From NCBI RefSeq assembly GCF_900104815.1, contig NZ_FNTD01000004.1:1240001-1304000 (forward strand): a DNA stretch of 64,000 bases, written 5' to 3'. Source of the stretch: Streptomyces misionensis. Lineage in GTDB: Bacteria > Actinomycetota > Actinomycetes > Streptomycetales > Streptomycetaceae. Below the pieces are notes generated by a model. The model was not told where the DNA came from. It did not search any database and worked only from the letters and a program-made list of their open reading frames with translations. This document shows positions 56,392 to 64,000 of the stretch, one piece after another. The position numbers and the translations under genes are program-made. Numbering within the stretch: the stretch's first letter is position 1; each line of letters begins with the position of its first letter.

Positions 56392-57405
56392 ATGACCGAC
56401 CCCCGGATCCTCACCGTGCGCCCGCGACCGGACGAGTACGCCTGGACGTTCGGCGGTGCGGCACCTGTGGCACGCGTCGCGCCCGGTACGGTGCTCGACC
56501 TGTTCACGGAGGACTGCTTCGCCGGCCGGGTCCGCTCGGAGAAGGACCTCGTGTCCGAGGTCTGCGAGTTCCCCTTCCTCAATCCCCAGACGGGGCCCTT
56601 CCACATCGAGGGCGCCGAGCCCGGTGACACGGTGGCCGTGCACTTCGTGTCGGTGGAACCGGCGCGCGACTGGGCGGCGTCGACCACCGTCCCGCTCTTC
56701 GGGGCGCTCACCTCCACCCACACGACCGCCTCGCTCCAGCCGCCGTTGCCGGAGCGGGTGTGGATCTGGCAACTGGACCGCACCCGGCGCACCGCCCTGT
56801 TCCGCGCCCGGGACAGTGACTTCGAGGTGGAGCTGCCGCTGGAACCCATGCACGGCACGGTGGGCGTGGCCCCCGCCAACCTGGAGGTCCGCTCCGCGCT
56901 GGTCCCGGACGCGCACGGCGGCAACATGGACACCCCCGAGATGCGCGCCGGGGTCACCTGCTACCTCGGCGTCAACGTGGAGGGCGCCCTGCTCAGCCTC
57001 GGTGACGGGCACGCACGGCAGGGCGAGGGCGAAACCTGCGGTGTGGCGGTGGAGTGCGCCATGAACACCGTGGTGATCGTGGACCTCCTCAAGGACGTCG
57101 CGACCCCGTGGCCCCGGCTGGAATCGGACACGCACATCGTCTCGACCGGATCGGCGCGCCCGCTGGAGGACGCGTTCCGGATATCGCAGCTGGACCTGGT
57201 GCAGTGGCTGGTGCGCGACTACGGGTTCAGCGAGCTGGACGCGTACCAGTTCGCCACGCAGACGGTCGAGTCTCCGCTGGCGAACGTGTGCGACACCAAC
57301 TACACGTGCGTGGCCAAGCTCCGCAAGGAGTGGCTGCCCGTACGGGACACCTACCGCGGTATGCACGCACGGCTGCGAGAGACCGCACGGTTCCTGCGCG
57401 GCTGA
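56392..57405 (+). CDS. Acetamidase/formamidase family protein
   Basis: A 337-aa protein of the FmdA/AmdA family: FHIEGAEPGDTVAVHFVSVEPARDWAAS, PMHGTVGVAPA, LGVNVEGALLSLGDGHARQGEGETCGVAVECAM (metal-binding and catalytic region of the family). Hydrolyses short amides to ammonia plus acid. Follows the APC permease and likely forms an amide uptake/hydrolysis unit with it. AGAAGGGA lies upstream of ATG 56392. Confidence 0.88.
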   Translation: MTDPRILTVRPRPDEYAWTFGGAAPVARVAPGTVLDLFTEDCFAGRVRSEKDLVSEVCEFPFLNPQTGPFHIEGAEPGDTVAVHFVSVEPARDWAASTTVPLFGALTSTHTTASLQPPLPERVWIWQLDRTRRTALFRARDSDFEVELPLEPMHGTVGVAPANLEVRSALVPDAHGGNMDTPEMRAGVTCYLGVNVEGALLSLGDGHARQGEGETCGVAVECAMNTVVIVDLLKDVATPWPRLESDTHIVSTGSARPLEDAFRISQLDLVQWLVRDYGFSELDAYQFATQTVESPLANVCDTNYTCVAKLRKEWLPVRDTYRGMHARLRETARFLRG

Positions 57406-57539
57406 CACCCGGCCCGGCCGCCGGCACACGCGGGCCACACCCGCCCGCCTCCCCCTCTCCTCACGAACACGAGGGATGCACCTCCCGCACTTCCGCCACC
57501 CCGCCCACCCTCCAACTCCCCTTCAGAAAGGCATCCACG

Positions 57540-58145
57540 ATGGACATGGACCGGGAAAGACCGCGTCTGAGCAGACGGTGGCTCCTGAAGGGCGCGGCGC
57601 TCGCCGCCGTCCCGTACGTGCTGCTCCCCGAGCCGAGCGCCGGAGCGCAGACCGGTTCCGTCGACTACCCGGCCGCCGAATGGCAGCCCGCCAGCACCTC
57701 CAACTACACGGCTTCCAGCCGGCCCGGCAGCTACACCATCGACCGCGTCATCATCCACGTCACCCAGGAGACGTATGCCAACACCCTGTCCATCTTCCAG
57801 AACCCGCAGAAGCAGGTGTCCGCCCACTATCTGGTCCGGTCGGCGGACGGGCACATCGCGCAGTGCGTCCACGAGAGCGACATCGCCTGGCACGCGGGCA
57901 ACTGGGACTACAACACCCGCAGCATCGGCATCGAGCACGAGGGATGGGTGGACCAGCCCTCCTATTTCACCAACGCCCTCTACGAGCAGTCGGCGAAGCT
58001 CACGGCGGCGATCTGCGACAAGTACGGCATCCCCAAGAACAGGGACCACATCCTCGGCCACTACGAGGTACCCGGCACCGACCACACCGATCCCGGACCC
58101 AACTGGGACTGGGTGCGCTACATCAGACTGGTCAACTTCGCCTGA
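57540..58145 (+). CDS. Tat-exported N-acetylmuramoyl-L-alanine amidase
   Basis: A 201-aa protein with a twin-arginine signal SRRWLLKGAALAAVPYVLL and an Ala-rich cleavage region near residue 36. The mature part is an amidase_2/PGRP domain: VIIHVTQETYANT (zinc-binding His), HYLVRSADGHIAQCVHESDIAWHAGN, GIEHEGW, and DHTDPGPNWDW (second zinc His). It would cleave peptidoglycan outside the cell. Not obviously linked to the neighbouring catabolic genes. Confidence 0.9.
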   Translation: MDMDRERPRLSRRWLLKGAALAAVPYVLLPEPSAGAQTGSVDYPAAEWQPASTSNYTASSRPGSYTIDRVIIHVTQETYANTLSIFQNPQKQVSAHYLVRSADGHIAQCVHESDIAWHAGNWDYNTRSIGIEHEGWVDQPSYFTNALYEQSAKLTAAICDKYGIPKNRDHILGHYEVPGTDHTDPGPNWDWVRYIRLVNFA

Positions 58146-58247
58146 CACGATTCCCCGGCCGACGTCACACCTGTTGTCTGAGCGGACACGGCACGTGACG
58201 ATGGATCCGGCCGGATCAACGCCGTATCACCGTCCGGGGAGGCCGAG

Positions 58248-59555
58248 TTGACCGATCCGTGGGTGGCCCTGGAGCCGGGGGCCGATCCCGCCGAGCGCGT
58301 CCGGGTGCTGCGCAGGGCGCACGAGACGTTCACCACGGTCGGGGCGGTGCCGCGGCCGGTGCGGTCGGTGGTCGCGGAGTCGTGGCGGCGCAGCGCGCGG
58401 GCCGGCGTCGTACCGGACGGCACCGCGAGTGTGGAGCTGTCCGACGGCGATCTGGGTGCCTACCGGACGGAGCATCCGCTGGCCCAGGTGATGCCGCTGT
58501 TCCGGGAGCTGATGGGCACGTTCGCCGCGGACGACGAGCAGCTGCTCGCGGTGTGTGACGCGCAGGGCAGGCTGCTGTGGGTCGAGGGGCACCCGGCGGC
58601 CCGGCGGCGGGCGGACGGGATGAACTTCGTGCCGGGGGCGCGCTGGTCGGAGGCCGCGGTGGGGACCAACGCGCCGGGGACGGCCGTCGCCCTGGGCCGA
58701 CCGGTGCAGGTGTTCGCGGCGGAGCACTTCACCCGGCGGGTGCAGCCCTGGACGTGTGTTGCCGCTCCGGTGCACGATCCGCGCACCGGGCGGGTCCTGG
58801 GCGCGGTGGACGTCACCGGTGGGGACGGGCTGGCGCATCCGCACAGCCTGGGCTTCGTGCAGGCGGTGGCGCGGGCCGCGGAGGCCCAGTTGGCGCTGCT
58901 CGCCCCGGTGCGGCCCGCCGCGGACACGCCGACGCTGGGCGCGCTGGGCCGGGACGAGGCCGAACTCGCCCTGGGTGGCCGACGGATCAGGCTGAGCCGT
59001 CGGCACAGCGAGATCGTGCTGTTGCTGTCCCGGCACCCCGAGGGGCTGACGGGCGATGAGCTGCTCTGCGCGTTGTACGCGGACGAGTCGGTGACGCCGG
59101 TGACCCTGCGGGCGGAGCTGGCCCGCCTGCGCCGGTTGTTGGGGCCGGGGCTGCTGGCCTCGCGGCCGTACCGGCTGACCGCGGCGGTCGAGGCGGACGC
59201 GACCGTGGTGGAGCGGCGGCTGGGTTCGGGGGCGCTCACCGCGGCGATGGAGGTGTATGCCGGGCCGCTGCTGCCCGGTTCGCAGGCTCCGGCGATCGTA
59301 CGGCTGCGGGAGCGTCTGGCCCGGGAGCTGCGGGCGGCACTGATCGCGCACCGCGATCCCGACCTGCTGGCGGACTGGGCGCACGCGCCGTGGGGCGAGG
59401 ACGACGTCGAGGTGTGGCGGGCGCTCGCCGCGGTGCGTCCGTCGGCTTCGGCGCGGGAGCGGCTGGCGGCCCTGGAGGCCGAGTTGGCGGCGCCCGTCGT
59501 CCGGATGCGAGCGGGAGGCGGCGGCGCAACGTACTTGCAACGTCCGACCGCCTAG
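58248..59555 (+). CDS. GAF-domain transcriptional regulator
   Basis: A 435-aa protein starting at TTG 58248 with GGGGAGG upstream. Residues ~40-210 show a GAF sensory domain ([67 protein letters not shown]). The C-terminal half carries a winged HTH ([47 protein letters not shown]). Such proteins activate adjacent aldehyde dehydrogenase genes; the ALDH here follows by 56 bp. Confidence 0.85.
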   Translation: MTDPWVALEPGADPAERVRVLRRAHETFTTVGAVPRPVRSVVAESWRRSARAGVVPDGTASVELSDGDLGAYRTEHPLAQVMPLFRELMGTFAADDEQLLAVCDAQGRLLWVEGHPAARRRADGMNFVPGARWSEAAVGTNAPGTAVALGRPVQVFAAEHFTRRVQPWTCVAAPVHDPRTGRVLGAVDVTGGDGLAHPHSLGFVQAVARAAEAQLALLAPVRPAADTPTLGALGRDEAELALGGRRIRLSRRHSEIVLLLSRHPEGLTGDELLCALYADESVTPVTLRAELARLRRLLGPGLLASRPYRLTAAVEADATVVERRLGSGALTAAMEVYAGPLLPGSQAPAIVRLRERLARELRAALIAHRDPDLLADWAHAPWGEDDVEVWRALAAVRPSASARERLAALEAELAAPVVRMRAGGGGATYLQRPTA

Positions 59556-59611
59556 CCTCGCGCCGAGAGCTGCCCAAGGGCGGGCAGCGCTGCACCGGGA
59601 GGCACTTCAGG

Positions 59612-61135
<1,524 letters not shown>

Positions 61136-61143
61136 ACGCCGGC

Positions 61144-61185
61144 GAAGGGCGCCTGACCAGGGGAGATACCTGACAGGCGCCCTTC
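61144..61185 (+). terminator. Hairpin terminator after aldehyde dehydrogenase
   Basis: GAAGGGCGCCTG pairs perfectly with CAGGCGCCCTTC (12 bp) with an 18-nt loop, 8 nt after the stop. Confidence 0.75.
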
Positions 61186-61196
61186 TCAGCGCACAT

Positions 61197-62759
61197 CTAA
61201 GGGCTTGCAGATCATCAAGGTGTTGCTTCCCGTCCCAAGGCTCGTTGGTGTGGTATGCGCATCCCGGACGAGATCCGTACCCAACTCGCCATGAAGTTCT
61301 CGGTGTTGTTCCCGCATCTGGATGAGCGGCAGCGACGGCTGCTGATGGCCGCAGAGGCCCGTGTCCTGGGACACGGTGGTGTTCGGTCCGTCGCGCGGGC
61401 GACCTCGGTGAGTGAGACCACGGTCCGCAAGGGCGTGTTCGAGCTGGAGACCGGCGAGGAGCCTCTGGGGCGGGTGCGGCGGCCAGGCGGGGGCCGCAAG
61501 AGGGTCGCAGATCTTGATCCGGGGCTGCGGCCGGCACTGCTGGCGCTGGTCGAGCCGGACGAGCGCGGTGATCCCATGTCGCCACTGCGGTGGACGGTGA
61601 AGTCGACCCGCACGTTGGCGCGGGAGCTGGCTCGGACCGGGCACAAAGTCAGTGCGGACACCGTCGCGGACCTGCTGCGGGAGGAAGGCTTCAGTCTGCA
61701 GGCCAACGCCAAGACCGTCGAGGGCAGCCAGCATCCGGACCGGGATGCCCAGTTCCGTTATCTCAACGAGCAGGCCCGCGATCACCGGGACGCCGGCCAG
61801 CCGGTGATCAGCGTGGACACCAAGAAGAAGGAGCTCTCGGCGAGATCAAGAACAACGGCTGCAAGTGGCGGCCTGCGGCTGATCCGGTGCCGGTGAACGT
61901 CCATGACTTCGCCGACCCGCAGCTGGGCAAGGCCGTACGGGATCTACGATCTCGCAGCGGACACCGGCTGGGTCAACATGGGCACCGATCACGACGCCGC
62001 CGCGTTCGCAGTGGAATCGATCCGCCGCTGGTGGTGCGGCCAGGGCCGGGCCGCCTACCCGCAGGCGACACGACAAAATCGAGCACCGGCTCTTCTCCCA
62101 CATCACCATGAACTGGCGTGGCCGCCCGCTGACCAGCCACGAAGTCATCGTCCAGTCCATCGCCGCGACCACCACCCGCACCGGCCCGCGCGTCATGGCC
62201 GAGCTGGACACCAACACCTACCCAACCGGAGTCCAGATCGGCGACGCGGAGATGGCGGCCCTGCCACTGACCCGACACGCCTTCCACGGCGACTGGAACT
62301 ATGCCCTGCACACCCAGCCCTGCCCAGCCGTCCCAGCGACCCGGGCTCCGCAGAAGCCGGCCCCGGAGTGGGACCACGCTTTCCTGTCCGACCCCGCCCT
62401 GACCGGCATGTCACGGCAGCAACTGAGCGATCCCACCGACACTTTGGCACTCGACGGCGACGTCAAGCGCGGCCGACCGCCCCAGCTCGCCTTCCCCGAC
62501 CAGGTCCTGGCAGCCGTCCTTCACCTGCGGGTCGCCCTGGCCGCGGAACCCCTCGGGGTGCTGTTCGACAGGAGTCGGACCGCCATGCACCGCACCCCGG
62601 CTGAAGATCAGGAGGCTGCTCAAGACGCACAGCATCGTCATCCCGCCGGCGGCCACCCCGCCCTCCGCCCTCACAGCCCTCCAGGCTCGGGTTCGAGCCC
62701 AGACCGGCAACCCCAACAGCAAGATCAAGACGACGTGTTGATGATCTGCAAGCCCTTAG
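61197..62759. mobile_element. ISAzo13-like insertion sequence with both terminal repeats
   Basis: The 22-bp left inverted repeat (61197-61218) begins CTAAGGGCTTGCAGATC; the right end (62738-62759) is its exact reverse complement. Total length 1,563 bp. No target duplication is evident (CAT left, TGG right). The internal transposase is broken, so the element is presumably immobile. Confidence 0.8.
61255..62733 (+). pseudogene. Broken ISAzo13-family transposase
   Basis: The start MRIPDEIRTQLAMKFSVLF, ARATSVSETTVRKGVFELE, GGGRKRVADLDPGLRPALLALV and SVDTKKKE matches the ISAzo13 family. The frame is lost near 61830-61860, and pieces appear in other frames: GWVNMGTDHDAAAFAVESIRRWW, IEHRLFSHITMNWRGRPLTSHE, HAFHGDWNYAL. 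A segment between YPQATR and IEHRLF is deleted. Length and order show one original transposase. Confidence 0.8.
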
Positions 62760-62934
62760 TGGTCCAGTTCGGAAGTCCTTCGGGGGTTGACGTCGAGGGC
62801 GGTGTTGTGGCTGGCGTCTGGTCAGATGCAGAGGGCCCAGCCCGCCCACCTGCCCGCCCCCTCGGCTGAGTGGCAGCATCGGTTGCAGGACCCGACGGTG
62901 GCCTTCACCAGCGCGGATCGCGGCGTGCAGAGCC

Positions 62935-63777
62935 TCAGGAGAAAGCGGCCGCATGGTCGGCGGCGAACCGCGCGAACGTTCGGGCCGGCCTGCCGAGGAT
63001 CGCCGGCACGTCCTCGGATAGCCAGGCCGCATCGCCCTCGGCGATCAGGCTGACCGCGTGGGCGTTCATCGCGGCTATCGGCTCCGGCACACCCACGCTC
63101 ATCATCGCCTGCTTGTCCTCCTCGATCGTGCGTTCGCTGAACACGATCGGGCGGTCGAGCAGCTTTGCGAGCACCGCCGCCACGTCGGCGTAGGAGAGCA
63201 GCTCGGGCCCGGTGAGCCGGTAGGTCTTTCCGATGTGCGGGCCGGGCGAAGCGGCGATCTCCGCAGCCACGGCCGCGACGTCACGGGTGTCGACGAAACC
63301 GACCAGCCCGGGGCCGGCCGAGGAGCCGAAAGCGCCGGTCGCCGCGATCGCGGGGGCCAGCATGAGGAAGTTCTGCATGTAGAAGTTGTTGCGCAGGAGG
63401 GTGTAGCCCACACCCGAGGCGATCAGGCCGGCTTCAATCTCGGCCTGCCCGCGTTGCCGGGCGATCGGCGAGTCCGCCGAGGCCTTGCTGGTGATCTTCA
63501 CGACGGTGCCGACTCCCGCTCGGGCGGCACTGGCGATCACGTTCAGCTCTTGGGCCACAACGGCCGGACTGACGAGCACGACGCCGGTGACGTCTCGCAT
63601 CGCCGCGTCGATGGTCGCCGGGGCGTCGAGGTCGCCTTCGACGACGTCTACTCCGACCTGCCTCAGGGCGCTCGCCTTTGCCGGGTCGCGGGCCAGCATC
63701 CGTACGGGCGCGCCGCGTTCCACGAGGAGGCGCGCCGCTTCGGAGCCCACCTTCCCAGGTGTCGTTATGAGGATCAT
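62935..63777 (-). CDS. NmrA-like NAD(P)-binding protein
   Basis: A 280-aa Rossmann-fold protein: ILITTPGKVGSEAARLLVERGAPVRMLARDPAKASAL at the N-terminus is the NmrA/atypical-SDR nucleotide-binding unit; ITSKASADSPIARQRGQAEIEAGLIASGVGYTLLRNNFYMQNF follows. It probably senses or reduces NADP-linked substrates; function unknown. Transcribed leftward from the region containing an 8-bp inverted repeat. Confidence 0.87.
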   Translation of the reverse strand: MILITTPGKVGSEAARLLVERGAPVRMLARDPAKASALRQVGVDVVEGDLDAPATIDAAMRDVTGVVLVSPAVVAQELNVIASAARAGVGTVVKITSKASADSPIARQRGQAEIEAGLIASGVGYTLLRNNFYMQNFLMLAPAIAATGAFGSSAGPGLVGFVDTRDVAAVAAEIAASPGPHIGKTYRLTGPELLSYADVAAVLAKLLDRPIVFSERTIEEDKQAMMSVGVPEPIAAMNAHAVSLIAEGDAAWLSEDVPAILGRPARTFARFAADHAAAFS

Positions 63778-63853
63778 CGTTGGCTCTCCTCTTGATCGGG
63801 TTGGTTTGATCGGTTCGCTCCGTCCGCTGCGGCGGTCACGGAGCTGCGGTGTT

Positions 63854-63873
63854 GTTCCATCGCTTGATGGAAC
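63854..63873. repeat. Inverted repeat upstream of NmrA-like gene
   Basis: GTTCCATC-GCTT-GATGGAAC, perfect 8-bp arms. It may be an operator for the NmrA-like gene (start 63777) or the terminator of the truncated gene ending at 63893. Confidence 0.45.
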
Positions 63874-63892
63874 GGCGCGTGACTCACTTGCA

Positions 63893-64000
63893 TCAGAACC
63901 CGCGAACCGCGTCCGCGTCTGGGTCTTTGAGCCAGGCGGCCTGGAGCAGGGCCAGCGCCTCGTCGGCCTCGGCCTGGTCGCGCAGCCGGATCTGCCGCCC
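63893..64000 (-). CDS. C-terminal fragment of an unknown gene (runs off window)
   Basis: Only the last 35 codons are inside the window, ending at TGA 63893-63895. They translate to GRQIRLRDQAEADEALALLQ followed by AAWLKDPDADAVRGF. Too little to assign a family. Confidence 0.5.
   Translation of the reverse strand, partial: GRQIRLRDQAEADEALALLQAAWLKDPDADAVRGF

Overview
The window reads as Streptomyces chromosome, or that of a close relative. Coding sequence is very GC-rich with G/C at third codon positions, GTG and TTG starts are common, genes are often joined by 4-bp ATGA/GTGA overlaps, and a conservon (cvnA-D plus P450 genes) is present. By eye the left ~36 kb is less GC-rich and much more broken up than the right ~28 kb. 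I read the left part as an accessory or genomic-island region and the right part as mostly resident chromosome.

Left part. 1-3.4 kb: two paralogous zinc-finger/XRE regulators, each with a matching inverted repeat upstream, and a HAD phosphatase. 4.1-9.5 kb: a conservon (kinase-like CvnA, roadblock CvnB, DUF742 CvnC, GTPase CvnD, CYP157-type and CYP154-type P450s) in which cvnD carries a 1-nt frameshift that fuses it to the P450 reading frame. 9.6-16.7 kb: a tightly packed set of small-molecule or peptide tailoring genes (two APH-fold kinases, a methyltransferase, an ABC exporter, a degenerate APH-fold protein, a 2H phosphoesterase-like protein, a NUDIX hydrolase) with a possible 34-residue peptide coupled to the exporter. 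17-27 kb: a defence and mobile-element zone. It holds transposase relics, a PD-(D/E)xK/DUF5655 protein, an excisionase-like protein, a TIR protein, a ubiquitin-like operon (Ubl, ThiF-type E1, DUF6527), a GHKL ATPase/STAS-like pair, and remnants of an integrative element (terminase small subunit, HNH nuclease, tyrosine recombinase). 27.7-35.5 kb: a large CoiA-like gene interrupted by two frameshifts, a DEDD-exonuclease-like protein, and an HTH-coiled coil-GIY-YIG (Eco29kI-like) protein. A 3' fragment of an acyl-CoA thioesterase gene at about 36.1 kb marks a likely junction.

Right part. 36-43 kb: chromosomal genes (DUF6397, roadblock, F420/FMN oxidoreductase, methyltransferase, hydrolase/PadR pair with a clear operator, MpaB/DUF2236). 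43-47 kb: a macrolide-lincosamide-streptogramin type resistance cluster. It has a TetR regulator, an ABC-F protein whose ribosome-binding site lies in a strong leader hairpin, a Vat-like acetyltransferase lacking its catalytic core, and an erythromycin esterase. 47.6-49.7 kb: SnoaL-like, SDR and MerR genes. 50.4-54.5 kb: the xylose catabolic locus (xylA, xylB, ROK regulator). 54.8-61.1 kb: permease, acetamidase, Tat-exported amidase, GAF regulator and aldehyde dehydrogenase. 61.2-62.8 kb: a decayed insertion sequence with both inverted repeats still present. The window ends in an NmrA-like gene and a truncated gene.

At least three single-base frameshifts sit in otherwise well-conserved genes, so some of the broken genes may be sequencing errors and not biology. 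No tRNA, rRNA or CRISPR array was recognised.
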